This document shows, one piece after another, positions 34,742 to 43,205 of a DNA stretch of 64,000 bases. The notes beneath the pieces are model-generated. The model searched no databases and was not told the origin of the DNA. It was given only the letters and a program-made list of their open reading frames with translations. The stretch is from the NCBI RefSeq assembly GCF_020682705.1, contig NZ_JAGTTN010000004.1:186001-250000 (forward strand). Reading direction: 5' to 3'. The position numbers were made by a program, and so were the translations under genes. Position 1 is the first letter of the stretch, and the number at the start of each line of letters is the position of its first letter. This stretch comes from Microbacterium allomyrinae (GTDB taxonomy: Bacteria > Actinomycetota > Actinomycetes > Actinomycetales > Microbacteriaceae).

Positions 34742-35236
34742 ATGTCTCTCGCCGACCCCGGAGCGGATGCCGCGGCTGACGACATCGTCGTGGAGCGGAT
34801 CGCGCCCACCGACGCGGGGGAGGTGCTCACGGTTCAACGGGCAGCCTTCGCCAGCGAGGCCGTCATCTACGGCGATCCCGACATACCGCCGCTGACCCAG
34901 ACGCTGGAGCAGCTCGAGGCGGAACTGGAGGACGCGGACGGGTGGGTCGCCCGCATCGGCGGCAGGCTCGTCGGCGCGATCCGCACGCGCGAGAGCGACG
35001 GGCTGCTCGTCATCGGGCGCATCGCCATCGCCCCCGACGTCCAAGGCCGAGGGATCGGCGCACGGCTCCTCGACATGGCTGAGACGCACAGCGGCGCCCG
35101 CGAGGCCGAGCTGTTCACGGGCAGCCTGAGCGGAGCGAACATCCGGCTGTACGAACGATGCGGCTACGCCGAGACGGAGCGGATCGACCAGGGGGACGGG
35201 ACCGCCCAGGTCTTCATGCGCAAACGGCTCAGGTGA
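34742..35236 (+). CDS. GNAT-family N-acetyltransferase
   Basis: 164-residue GNAT protein transferring an acetyl group from acetyl-CoA. The acetyl-CoA-binding motif A is clear: GRIAIAPDVQGRGIGARLLDMAE at about 95-117 (pyrophosphate loop Q-G-R-G-I-G). Motif B follows as ANIRLYERCGYAETER. The N-terminal 20 residues are an extra acidic leader. An AAAGGA Shine-Dalgarno precedes the ATG. The acceptor substrate cannot be told from the sequence. TTGACA at 34669-34674 upstream could be a -35 box, but no fitting -10 is seen. Confidence 0.85.
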   Translation: MSLADPGADAAADDIVVERIAPTDAGEVLTVQRAAFASEAVIYGDPDIPPLTQTLEQLEAELEDADGWVARIGGRLVGAIRTRESDGLLVIGRIAIAPDVQGRGIGARLLDMAETHSGAREAELFTGSLSGANIRLYERCGYAETERIDQGDGTAQVFMRKRLR

Positions 35237-35300
35237 CCCGGAGATCGCCGTGCCCCGCCATGCCCGCCGTGCTCGTCGCGGTGACGGGACGGGTTATGTT

Positions 35301-35669
35301 GTGACTGTGGGGACTATCTATTACGGCGGGTCGGCGACACCGATCCACATCGAGGATCGCGCGCTCGCCCATCTCAAGGTGGTGATCGCGACCAAGTTGC
35401 GCCGTGGCGAGAGCTTCACGCTGTCGTGGCAGCATCCCGACGATCAGCCGCGTGGACGAAGCACCGTGTGGCTGCACCAGTCGGTTCCGCTGCGATTCGT
35501 CTTCGACGAGCCGGAGCCGCCGGAACTCAGTCGCGCCTGGATCGAGGACCTCGCGAACTCTGCGAACTCGTCGGGCGGCATCATGCTCGTCGCCGAGCAC
35601 TTCGACACCGGCCCCATCGACACGGCCGACGAGTCACCTCAGACCGTAGAGGTCGCCGAAGCGTCCTGA
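35301..35669 (+). CDS. Conserved actinobacterial protein of unknown function
   Basis: About 122 residues from GTG 35301 (or 120 from GTG 35307). The opening TVGTIYYGGSATPIHIEDRALAH and the section LRRGESFTLSW, STVWLHQSVPLRFVFDEPEPPELSRAW are typical of a short protein family common in Microbacteriaceae, often mislabelled as ATP-dependent DNA ligase because of a distant match. No catalytic Lys motif of a ligase is present. Start choice is uncertain; no strong Shine-Dalgarno. It converges with the DUF72 gene two bases downstream. Confidence 0.65.
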   Translation: MTVGTIYYGGSATPIHIEDRALAHLKVVIATKLRRGESFTLSWQHPDDQPRGRSTVWLHQSVPLRFVFDEPEPPELSRAWIEDLANSANSSGGIMLVAEHFDTGPIDTADESPQTVEVAEAS

Positions 35670-35671
35670 CG

Positions 35672-36397
35672 TCAGCTGTCGAGCAGGTACCGCAGCGTGC
35701 GCGCATTGCGGACGGCGTGGCCCTCGCCGTCGTTGTTGAAGAACGCGTAGACGGCCCGGCCGGCCGCTTCCCATTCGCGGATCCGGTCGCTCCACCATCG
35801 CAGATCCGCGTCGGAGTACGAGCCTCGATACAGGTGATCGGGATCGGGACCGTGCAGGCGCACGTACACGGTCGCGGCGGTGGCGCGGAGGATGCACGGA
35901 AGCCCGGCCCCGCTCATCACGCAGTACGCGGCGCCGTGACGCTCGAGCAGCTGGAACACCGCTTCGTCGATCCACGAGTCGTGGCGGAACTCCACGACCG
36001 GTCTCGTCCATGAGGGAAGGTGCCCGAGGAACCAGTCCAGCCGGGCATCGTCGCGTCGCATCGCGGGGTGCAGCTGGACCAGAAGCGGACCACGACGGCC
36101 GTCGAGCTCGTGCAATCCGGCTCTGACGCGCTCGATCCATCGCTCCGGTTCCCAGAGCCGTTTGGCGTGGGTCAACCCGCGTGGCGCTTTGACCGCCATT
36201 TCGAATCCCGGGGGCAGACGCTCCCGCCACGATGAGAACCGGTTCGGCGGCGGCCAGCGATAGAAGCTCGCGTTCAATTCGACTGTGTCGAACTCCGCCC
36301 CATATCGTTCCAGTCGCGCGGCGGGCGCAAGGCCTGGCGGGTAGAGGCCTCCCTGCCAATGGTCGTAGCTCCAACCCGATGTGCCGATCCGTGCCAT
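35672..36397 (-). CDS. DUF72-family protein (YecE-like)
   Basis: 241-residue DUF72 TIM-barrel protein. Family features: RIGTSGWSYDHWQGGLYPP at the start, FDTVELNASFYRWP with the conserved Glu-Asn, FEMAVKAPRGLTHAKRL, VVEFRHDSW at about 140, and a C-terminal VYAFFNNDGEGHAVRNA. The cellular role is unknown; the fold and conserved polar pocket suggest a hydrolase-like enzyme. It is followed on the same strand after only 13 bases (toward higher coordinates) by an alcohol dehydrogenase gene that precedes it in transcription. Confidence 0.88.
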   Translation of the reverse strand: MARIGTSGWSYDHWQGGLYPPGLAPAARLERYGAEFDTVELNASFYRWPPPNRFSSWRERLPPGFEMAVKAPRGLTHAKRLWEPERWIERVRAGLHELDGRRGPLLVQLHPAMRRDDARLDWFLGHLPSWTRPVVEFRHDSWIDEAVFQLLERHGAAYCVMSGAGLPCILRATAATVYVRLHGPDPDHLYRGSYSDADLRWWSDRIREWEAAGRAVYAFFNNDGEGHAVRNARTLRYLLDS

Positions 36398-36410
36398 CAG
36401 TGGCTCGCCG

Positions 36411-37586
36411 TCAGGGCTGGAGCACGACTTTGATGCATCCGTCCGCCTTCTTCTGGAACGTCTCGTACAGCTGCGGCGCATCGCTCAGCGGCGCGTGATG
36501 GGTGGCGAGGTCCATCACCCCGAGCGGGTCCCGTGGATCCTCGACGAGTGGGAGCAGCGCATCCACCCATCGCTTCACATTGCACTGGCCCATGCGCAGG
36601 CTGATCTGGCGATCGAACAGCGTCTTCATCGGCAGGATGTCGGCGTCGCCGGCGTACACACCGCTCAGCGAGACCGTGCCGCCACGGCGGACGACGTCGA
36701 TCGACGCGTACACCGCCGCGAGCCGGTCCATGCCCGCCTTGTCCATCAGGGTGCGCGCGACGGCATCGGGGAGGAGACCGATCGCCCGCTGGGCGAACTC
36801 GACCGCCGAGTCGCCGTGCGCCTCCAGCCCGACCGCATCCACGACCGCATCCGCACCGCGCCCCTCGGTCAGATCCCGGAGTTCCTCGACGACCGTGTCG
36901 GTCAGGTCGAAGGTCAGCGCACCGTGCCGCTCGGCCATCTCGCGGCGTTCCGCAACGGGATCGACCGCGAGCACCCGGTATCCGCGGTGGACTCCGACAC
37001 GTGCGACGAACTGGCCCACGGGGCCGAGGCCCATCACCGCCAGCGTCCCCCCGTCAGGCACGTGGGCGTACTCCACCCCCTGCCACGCGGTGGGGAGGAT
37101 GTCGCTCAGGAAGAGGTAGCGGTCGTCGGGCAGTTCGTCGCCGATGCGGACGTGGTTGTAGTCCGCAAGCGGCACACGCAGGTATTCGGCCTGCCCGCCG
37201 GGAACCTGGCCGTAGAGCTTCGTGTAGCCGAACAGCGCCGCCCCGCTGCCGTACTCGCGAACCTGCGTCGTCTCGCACTGCGACTGGAGACCTCGACGGC
37301 ACATGAAGCAGTGTCCGCAGGCGATGTTGAACGGAACGACGACACGATCTCCGACGGCGAGTTGCGTGACGGCGGAACCCACTTCGACGACGACCCCCAT
37401 CGGCTCGTGACCGAGGATGTCACCGGCGTCGATGAAGGGACCGAAGAGTTCGTAGAGATGAAGATCCGATCCGCAGATCGCCGTCGAGCTGATCTTCACG
37501 ATGGCATCCGTGGGCTGCTCGATAGCCGGATCGGGCACGTCTTCGACCGTGACGGTCCGCCGTGCCTGCCAGGTCAGTGCTTTCAT
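36411..37586 (-). CDS. Zinc-dependent alcohol dehydrogenase
   Basis: 391-residue medium-chain dehydrogenase of the formaldehyde-dehydrogenase-like group. Catalytic zinc ligands: Cys in AICGSDLH, His-Glu in GHEPMGVV. The structural zinc Cys are in CGHCFMCRRGLQSQC. The NAD(P)-binding GLGPVGQFVARVG lies at about 194-206. The product oxidises a primary or secondary alcohol or a hemithioacetal-like adduct; the substrate is not deducible. It precedes the DUF72 gene by 13 bases. A stem-loop at 37638-37664 separates it from the SDR upstream. Confidence 0.9.
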   Translation of the reverse strand: MKALTWQARRTVTVEDVPDPAIEQPTDAIVKISSTAICGSDLHLYELFGPFIDAGDILGHEPMGVVVEVGSAVTQLAVGDRVVVPFNIACGHCFMCRRGLQSQCETTQVREYGSGAALFGYTKLYGQVPGGQAEYLRVPLADYNHVRIGDELPDDRYLFLSDILPTAWQGVEYAHVPDGGTLAVMGLGPVGQFVARVGVHRGYRVLAVDPVAERREMAERHGALTFDLTDTVVEELRDLTEGRGADAVVDAVGLEAHGDSAVEFAQRAIGLLPDAVARTLMDKAGMDRLAAVYASIDVVRRGGTVSLSGVYAGDADILPMKTLFDRQISLRMGQCNVKRWVDALLPLVEDPRDPLGVMDLATHHAPLSDAPQLYETFQKKADGCIKVVLQP

Positions 37587-37637
37587 CCGTCGATCCCTTC
37601 GTCGCCGACGGCCGCATCCGTGACGGCGGTCGTATGT

Positions 37638-37664
37638 GCCGCCACGCTATGTTGCGGTGGCGGC
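37638..37664. terminator. Stem-loop between SDR and alcohol dehydrogenase genes
   Basis: GCCGCCAC (37638-37645) and GTGGCGGC (37657-37664) are perfectly complementary with an 11-base loop. The hairpin lies in the 151-base gap downstream of the SDR gene on the minus strand and would end its transcript before the alcohol dehydrogenase gene. Confidence 0.55.
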
Positions 37665-37737
37665 CACGCTGAGGGGCTTGAACTCCGGCGTGACGCAAGC
37701 TAGCGAGGGTCGATCTTCGGTCGGCGGGATGCCGTTC

Positions 37738-38511
37738 TCAGATGGTGGGGCGCATCCCCCCGTCGATGACGAAGTCGGATCCGGTCACGTTGCCGAAGCG
37801 CGCGCTGGCGAGGACGGCGATGAGATCGGCGACCTCCTCGGGCCTGGTGAATCGTCCGGTCGGCATCGCGTTCTCCGCTCCGGCACGGACCTGGGCGGCG
37901 CTGCCACCCGTCGCGGCGGCGACCCGCTCCGCCACGCCTCCGGCCCCGAGCCACAGGTCCGTCGCCACCGGGCCGGGGCTGATCGAGTTCACGCGCACAC
38001 CCGTCGGTCCGAGTTCCTTCGACAGCGACTTCGTGAAGCTCAGCAGGCCCGCCTTGGCGACGCTGTAGTCCATCACGAGAGGGTCGGGGAGCTTCGAGTT
38101 CTCCGAAGCGACGTTGACGATGGCGCCGCCGGAGGGAATGCGCGGCAGGAGCACGCGCGTCACTCGCACCGCGGCGAGCAGGTTGAGTGAGATCGTGCTC
38201 GTCCAGTCCTCATCCGTGATGCTCTCGAATCCGCCCGGGCGGGGCGGCGCCGAGCCGACGTTGTTGACCAGGACATCGATCCGGCCGGGGAGCGCGGCGG
38301 CGAGCGCCTCGATCGCGTCCGGGCTCGAAAGGTCTGCGCGCAGGTAGGAGAAGCGGTCCTGATCCCGAACGTCTTCGTCCTCGGGAATCGGCCCTCGCGC
38401 GATCCCGATCACCGTGCAGCCTTCTCGCAGCAGCGAACGGGTCACCGCCACGCCGATTCCGCGACTCGCGCCGGTCACCACCGCAACGCGTCCACTCAAG
38501 ATCAGGTCCAT
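37738..38511 (-). CDS. Short-chain dehydrogenase/reductase
   Basis: 257-residue classical SDR. The cofactor motif TGASRGIG is at about residues 14-21, NNVG at about 88-91, the catalytic Ser in VNVASENS, and YSVAK (Tyr and Lys of the catalytic tetrad) at about 154-158. PGPVATDL and a C-terminal GSDFVIDGG complete the fold. An Arg at the end of the first strand (GIARGP) suggests NADP(H). Divergent from the alpha/beta hydrolase at 38640. The substrate is unknown. Confidence 0.92.
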   Translation of the reverse strand: MDLILSGRVAVVTGASRGIGVAVTRSLLREGCTVIGIARGPIPEDEDVRDQDRFSYLRADLSSPDAIEALAAALPGRIDVLVNNVGSAPPRPGGFESITDEDWTSTISLNLLAAVRVTRVLLPRIPSGGAIVNVASENSKLPDPLVMDYSVAKAGLLSFTKSLSKELGPTGVRVNSISPGPVATDLWLGAGGVAERVAAATGGSAAQVRAGAENAMPTGRFTRPEEVADLIAVLASARFGNVTGSDFVIDGGMRPTI

Positions 38512-38639
38512 GCGGCCACCGTACGGCTGCGCGCGGGCAGGGGCGCGCTCCGGTGGTGAATCTAGGTATGACCGACGGATGCCGCCGGCCCACGTGCGGA
38601 GGACGCTTGCGGTGTTCGCCCACGATGAGGAGACCCCCC

Positions 38640-39500
38640 ATGGCCCTGACCGCTCACGAGCTCGCCGAAATCGAACGAGCCAACCAATCCGGGCGGCGTC
38701 CCGTCGTCTTCGTGCACGGGCTGTGGCTGCTCTCCAGCAGTTGGGACCGCTGGCGCGCCCGCTTCGAGGAAGCGGGCTTCACGACGATCGCACCGGGATG
38801 GCCCGACGACCCCGAGTCGATCGAGGATGCGCGGGCGAACCCCGACGCATTCGCCGAGAAGATGGTGCAGGAGGTCACCGACCACTACCTCGAGGCGATC
38901 GCCGCACTCACCACGAAGCCTGCCGTCGTGGGCCACTCGTTCGGCGGGCTGATCGCGCAGAAGATCGCCGGTGTCGGAGCATCCGTCGCCACCGTGGCGG
39001 TCGATCCCGCGCCGTTCCAGGGCGTCTTGGCCGTGCCCATCTCCTCCTTCAAGTCGTCGGCACCCGTCGTCTCGCACCCCGGCACCAGCCTCAAGCACGG
39101 CGTCACGCTGTCGTTCGAGGACTTCACGTACGGCTGGGCGAAAGCCCTGGAAGAGGACGAAGCCCGTGCGCTGTACGACGAGTTCCACGTTGCCGCGGCC
39201 GGAAACCCGATCTTTCAGGTCGTGACCGCCAACCTCAATCCCTTCAGCGAGACGAAGGTCGATTCGAAGAACCCGGACCGGGGACCGCTTCTGATCATCG
39301 GGGGAGAGCTCGACCACACGGTGCCCCTCAAGCCCACCGAGCAGGCGTTCAAGATCCAGTCGAAGAACCCTGGCATCACCGAGATGGTGGTGATGCCGAA
39401 CCGCGGTCACTCCCTCACGATCGACCACGGATGGGCCGAGGTCGCCCAGACCTCGCTCGACTTCGTCACGCGGGTGGGTGCCCTGGCCGTGCCCGCCTGA
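38640..39500 (+). CDS. Alpha/beta hydrolase
   Basis: 286-residue alpha/beta hydrolase. VVFVHGLWLLSSSW forms the oxyanion region and GHSFGG at about residues 99-104 the nucleophile elbow. GGELDHTVP gives the acid and NRGHSLTIDHGW the His. The sequence is close to the putative haloperoxidase/arylesterase-like proteins common in Actinobacteria. The start is ATG 38640 with a GAGGAG Shine-Dalgarno; upstream in-frame codons reach 38553 but lack one. A strong stem-loop follows the stop. Confidence 0.87.
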   Translation: MALTAHELAEIERANQSGRRPVVFVHGLWLLSSSWDRWRARFEEAGFTTIAPGWPDDPESIEDARANPDAFAEKMVQEVTDHYLEAIAALTTKPAVVGHSFGGLIAQKIAGVGASVATVAVDPAPFQGVLAVPISSFKSSAPVVSHPGTSLKHGVTLSFEDFTYGWAKALEEDEARALYDEFHVAAAGNPIFQVVTANLNPFSETKVDSKNPDRGPLLIIGGELDHTVPLKPTEQAFKIQSKNPGITEMVVMPNRGHSLTIDHGWAEVAQTSLDFVTRVGALAVPA

Positions 39501-39513
39501 CGTCGACCTCGCT

Positions 39514-39554
39514 CTCGGCCCCGCGGCTCATTTCGATGCGAGCGCGGGGCCGAG
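39514..39554. terminator. Strong bidirectional stem-loop
   Basis: CTCGGCCCCGCG (39514-39525) and CGCGGGGCCGAG (39543-39554) are perfect 12-bp complements around a 17-base loop that contains further GCTC/GAGC pairing. It lies between the convergent hydrolase and LuxR genes; the right arm is inside the last codons of the LuxR gene (stop at 39528-39530), so the element is shared by coding sequence and terminator. Confidence 0.7.
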
Positions 39555-42257
39555 CTGCTCTCGCGCGGTGATCCCGAGCTTGCGGAACGTCGTGTACAGG
39601 TGGGCGCCGATCGTGCGCGGAGACAGGAAGAGACGCTCGGCGATCTCGCGGTTGCTCAGGCCGGCGGCGGCGAGCTCGGCGACTCGGAGTTCCTGCGGCG
39701 TCAGCACGTGAGTCCCCGACGGAGCGGCATCGGGAAGCCGCACGCCGCCCACCCGGAGCTCTTCGCGCGCACGTTCGGCCCACCCGGCAGCGGGGAACCC
39801 TTCGAAGAGCGCGAGCGCGATGCGCAGGTGGACCCGGCTGTCGGCGGACCGCCGCATCCGACGCAGGCGCGAGCCGACGTGAAGGTGCGCACGGGCCTGA
39901 AGAAACGGCATGGGGAGCGGATGGCGCTCGAGCCGGTCGGCTTCCTCGTCGAGGCGTGCGTCATCGCACAGCACGATGCGGGAGTATCCGAGTGCGGCAC
40001 GGAGGACGGGCGCATGCCAGCCCTCCTGGATTTCGGACATGGCGGCGACCTGGGCTTGCGCCAGCGGTCGATGGCCGAGCAGCACCGCAGCCTCGACCAG
40101 ATCGGGCAGAGAGACGATCCGGAACATGAGGTTGTAGACGCCGTCCTCCGGATCGGCCAGTCGTCGCAGAGTGCGCTCCGCGTCGCGCGGACGGGCGCCG
40201 ACCAGCGCGGCGCATCCCTCCGCGAAGACGAGCGTCGCGCGCGGGGACTGGGCCTCGAGCGCGAGGGCCGCGAGCGGTGAGGAGCCCGCGATGGCGTCGC
40301 GGTCCGGTACGGCGCCGTCCAGCGCGTCGTACCAGGCGAGTGCCATCCGTGCCGCCGTCGCGAGCCCCGGATCCTCGGCATCGATCGCGATCGTGAGGCA
40401 CTCGTCGATACAGGCGCGTCCCCGCTCGAACCGGCCCTGCAGAAAGCAGATCCACGACAGCCCCATGAGTGCGTGGGGAAGGAGTGCCCGGTTGCCGTGC
40501 GCCCGGAATCCGTCGACGGCGCGCTGCAGGTGCTCGGCCGCCGATTCGACCTCTCCGCACAGATTGAGCGCATAGCCGAGGTACCAGTCCGCCTGGGCGT
40601 CGTCCGGCTCGATGACGGCACGATCGCGGATGCGCGCGATGACGTCGTCGCCCCGGCCTGCCGGATCCGTGACGGCCGCCAGAAGGAGCGCCCGCGGCTC
40701 GTCCGGGTCGAGGTCGAAGGCACGCGCCGCCTCGGAGATGACCAGGCCCGGATCGCTGTGCGTCGAATGGTCCCACGCGATCGAGGCGAGGTGAAGCAGC
40801 GCATCGAGCGCGGCATCCGCATCGCCCGACCGCCGCATGGTCTCGATGGCGGTGGTCGCGGGTCTCAGGTCGCCGCGCGCGAGCGCCGCCTCCTCGACGG
40901 GGAGCAGTTCGCGCATCCACGCGGCACGCGAGCGGGCACGGGAGTCGTCGGTCTCGGCATCCGCCTCGTCGAGGAGCACGAACGCGGTCCGATGCGCCCC
41001 CGCGCGTCCCGCGGCATCGGCCGCGAGCAGGAGTCGCTCGATGCGCGCGGGCGACGGCGCGGTCAGGTCGGCCGCCCGGCGGAGCGCCCGCAGGGCCAGC
41101 GCGGCATCGCGCGCGCCGAGCGCCGCCTCACCGAGCTGCATCAGCTCCTCCGCGAGGCCGGGGTCGGTGCCGGTCTGCAGGTCGGCCCGCCACCACACCG
41201 TGCGCGCGGGGTCTGCGATCGTGTCGACGAGTGCCCGCAGCATGGTCGAGCGCTCCTGCGGGTGCGCCGCTCCGGCGACGGCAGAGCGCACGAGCGGATG
41301 CCGGAACCCGATGCGGCCCTGCGCCGGTTCGATGAGACCGGCAGTCGCCGCCACACCGAGCCAATCCCGCGATGGCGCGCGGCCGAGCACCCGGGCGATT
41401 GCCGTCGTCGTGTCGTCTATCGAATCGCAGCCCAGCGACCCCGCCAGCACGCCCAGGCGTGCTTCTCCTGGAAGCTCGGCGTATCGTCCGGCGAACGCGA
41501 GTTCGAGCCGGTGCGTGAGCGGCACCACATCCACGTCGGCGACGCGGAGGCCGGCGACGGGGAGTTCGACGAGGGCGAGAGGATTGCCGTCCGCCAGCTC
41601 CAGCAGCATCCGCCGTTCCGTCCCGGCCGGGCTGTCGGTCCGGGAATCGAGCAGGGCGTTGGCGTCGATGAAGCTGAGCGGCGCGAGGCGGAGGCGCTCG
41701 ATCGTCTCCCCTTCGACCGCCTCATGACCGCCGCGGGCCGTCATGACCACGATCACCGGGTCCGACGAGACGCGCCGCGCCACCATCAGCAGGGTCTGGC
41801 GCGACACGGGGTCGAGCCAGTGCAGATCCTCGCCGATCACCAGCAGCGGGCGCGCTCTCGATGCGTCGGACAAGAGCGTCAGCGTTGCGACGCCGGCGAG
41901 GAAGGTCGTCGGAGTCTCGCCGGATCGCACCCCGAACGCGACCTCGAGCGCGTCGCGCTGCGGTCCTGGCAGCTCGGGGATCCGCTCGCGCAACGGGTGC
42001 AGGAGCAGGTGAAGGCCCGAGAACGGTGCGGCGGACTCGTCGGGAGTGCCGGAGGTGCGGAGCACTCCCATGCCCCGCTCCCGCGCCATTCGCTCGTACT
42101 CGTCGACCAGCGCCGTCTTGCCGACACCGGGATCGCCTTCGATCAGCAGGGCAGAACCACCGGCGTCGGAATTCGCGCACAGCGCGCCGAATCGCACGAG
42201 TTCGGAGTGACGGCCCACGAGGGCGCGATCGGTCGGCACGAGAGCAGTCTGGCGCAT
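39528..42257 (-). CDS. Large ATP-binding LuxR-family regulator (LAL/MalT-like)
   Basis: 909-residue LAL regulator. The N-terminal AAA/STAND ATPase has Walker A EGDPGVGKTAL at about 40-50 and Walker B RPLLVIGEDLHWLD at about 150. A long helical-repeat (TPR-like) region spans about 350-830. The C-terminal LuxR helix-turn-helix (LTPQELRVAELAAAGLSNRE, RTIGAHLYTTFRKLG) is at about 845-900. Such proteins sense an inducer and ATP and activate pathway genes. No target can be assigned; the nearest divergent genes are far, and the gene is flanked by a spermidine-synthase-like gene transcribed in the same direction. Confidence 0.92.
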   Translation of the reverse strand: MRQTALVPTDRALVGRHSELVRFGALCANSDAGGSALLIEGDPGVGKTALVDEYERMARERGMGVLRTSGTPDESAAPFSGLHLLLHPLRERIPELPGPQRDALEVAFGVRSGETPTTFLAGVATLTLLSDASRARPLLVIGEDLHWLDPVSRQTLLMVARRVSSDPVIVVMTARGGHEAVEGETIERLRLAPLSFIDANALLDSRTDSPAGTERRMLLELADGNPLALVELPVAGLRVADVDVVPLTHRLELAFAGRYAELPGEARLGVLAGSLGCDSIDDTTTAIARVLGRAPSRDWLGVAATAGLIEPAQGRIGFRHPLVRSAVAGAAHPQERSTMLRALVDTIADPARTVWWRADLQTGTDPGLAEELMQLGEAALGARDAALALRALRRAADLTAPSPARIERLLLAADAAGRAGAHRTAFVLLDEADAETDDSRARSRAAWMRELLPVEEAALARGDLRPATTAIETMRRSGDADAALDALLHLASIAWDHSTHSDPGLVISEAARAFDLDPDEPRALLLAAVTDPAGRGDDVIARIRDRAVIEPDDAQADWYLGYALNLCGEVESAAEHLQRAVDGFRAHGNRALLPHALMGLSWICFLQGRFERGRACIDECLTIAIDAEDPGLATAARMALAWYDALDGAVPDRDAIAGSSPLAALALEAQSPRATLVFAEGCAALVGARPRDAERTLRRLADPEDGVYNLMFRIVSLPDLVEAAVLLGHRPLAQAQVAAMSEIQEGWHAPVLRAALGYSRIVLCDDARLDEEADRLERHPLPMPFLQARAHLHVGSRLRRMRRSADSRVHLRIALALFEGFPAAGWAERAREELRVGGVRLPDAAPSGTHVLTPQELRVAELAAAGLSNREIAERLFLSPRTIGAHLYTTFRKLGITAREQLGPALASK

Positions 42258-42293
42258 CCGGAACGGGCGCGGTGACGAGCCGGGTCGTGCCGG

Positions 42294-43001
42294 TCAGCCG
42301 CGGCTGCGCGCGACGTAGACGGTGTTGGACGACACCCCACCGGTGACGGGGTTGTCGAAGCCGACGACATGGGCGGCCGTGTCGTCGAACACGGCGTTCA
42401 GTTCGATCGTGAAACGGTCGTCGGGCGGATCGTCCGACCACAGCGCGAAGACGCCGCCCGCGACGAGATGGCGGTCGAGCGCGCGCAGACCAGCCGCGGC
42501 GTAGAGGTCGGCGTGGCTGGGGTCCAGCTGATGACGGGGGGAGTGATCCACGTCGAGCAGGATGGCGGAGTACGGCCCACGGCCTCGAGCGGGCGCCGCG
42601 CGCATGACGGCGAAGAAGTCGTCCTCGATCAGGGTGGTCCGCGCGTCGCCGACCAGTTCTGCAGACGCCGGCAGCAGCATCCGCTCGTGCCAGTCGATCA
42701 CCGCGCCGAGACGGTCGATCACCACGAGCGCGCGCACGCGCTCGTCTCTCAGAGCGGCCACGGCCGTATACCCGAGCCCCAGCCCGCCGACCAGGACGGA
42801 CAGCTCATCGCCTTCGACGGCGGCCAGTCCGAGATTCGCGAGCTCCTCCTCGGCCACCGTGAACAGGCTCGACATGAGGTACTCGTCGCCGAGCTTCACC
42901 TCGTAGATCTCTTCGCCCACCGCCGGTTCCGAGCGGCGTCGGAGGGTGAGATCGCCCATCGGGGTGGGCTGCCAGTCGAGTTCTTCAAACCGAGCGATCA
43001 C
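42294..43001 (-). CDS. Spermidine-synthase-like methyltransferase-fold protein
   Basis: 235-residue protein of the SpeE-like Rossmann fold. The start has LTLRRRSEPAVGEEIYEVKLGDEYLMSS, typical of a short beta-sheet N-domain. The glycine-rich SAM-type loop is VLVGGLGLGYTAVAAL at about 70-85, then an acidic VVIDRLGAVIDWH at its expected distance, and LLDVDHSPRH in the catalytic position. Actinobacterial copies like this are usually annotated spermidine synthase, but the true reaction is unproven and the polyamine-binding residues are not obvious. It converges with nothing; the next genes upstream on the same strand are small. Confidence 0.75.
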   Translation of the reverse strand: MIARFEELDWQPTPMGDLTLRRRSEPAVGEEIYEVKLGDEYLMSSLFTVAEEELANLGLAAVEGDELSVLVGGLGLGYTAVAALRDERVRALVVIDRLGAVIDWHERMLLPASAELVGDARTTLIEDDFFAVMRAAPARGRGPYSAILLDVDHSPRHQLDPSHADLYAAAGLRALDRHLVAGGVFALWSDDPPDDRFTIELNAVFDDTAAHVVGFDNPVTGGVSSNTVYVARSRG

Positions 43002-43028
43002 TGCGGCATCCCTCCGTCGCTGCTCACC

Positions 43029-43202
43029 CTACCCGGCGCCCGCGGACGGCCGATCGGAGCGGAGCGGATCATCGGCCTGCTCGGCGGAGGCCGGCTCCGC
43101 ACGAGACCGGCGATCGTGCAGAGTGCTCGCGACCATGGCGGCCAGCAGAGGGATGCCGATCACGAGGAGCCCTCCGATCGTGGCGATGTCACCGACGCTC
43201 AC
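43029..43202 (-). CDS. Small single-pass membrane protein, 57 residues
   Basis: GTG 43202 to TAG 43029. The AGGAGGTGAGG sequence immediately before the GTG is a near-perfect Shine-Dalgarno (it also ends the upstream hydrolase gene). Residues about 6-28 form one hydrophobic helix (ATIGGLLVIGIPLLAAMVAS). A charged tail rich in Arg, Asp, Glu and Pro follows. Predicted to be a small inner-membrane protein with the tail in the cytosol (positive-inside rule). Cotranscribed with the hydrolase at 43206. No known family. Confidence 0.55.
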   Translation of the reverse strand: MSVGDIATIGGLLVIGIPLLAAMVASTLHDRRSRAEPASAEQADDPLRSDRPSAGAG

Positions 43203-43205
43203 CCC

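Noticed and set aside
40473..42275. 600-codon frame opposite the LuxR gene
   Set aside because: Shadow of the conserved LAL regulator; no recognisable domain.
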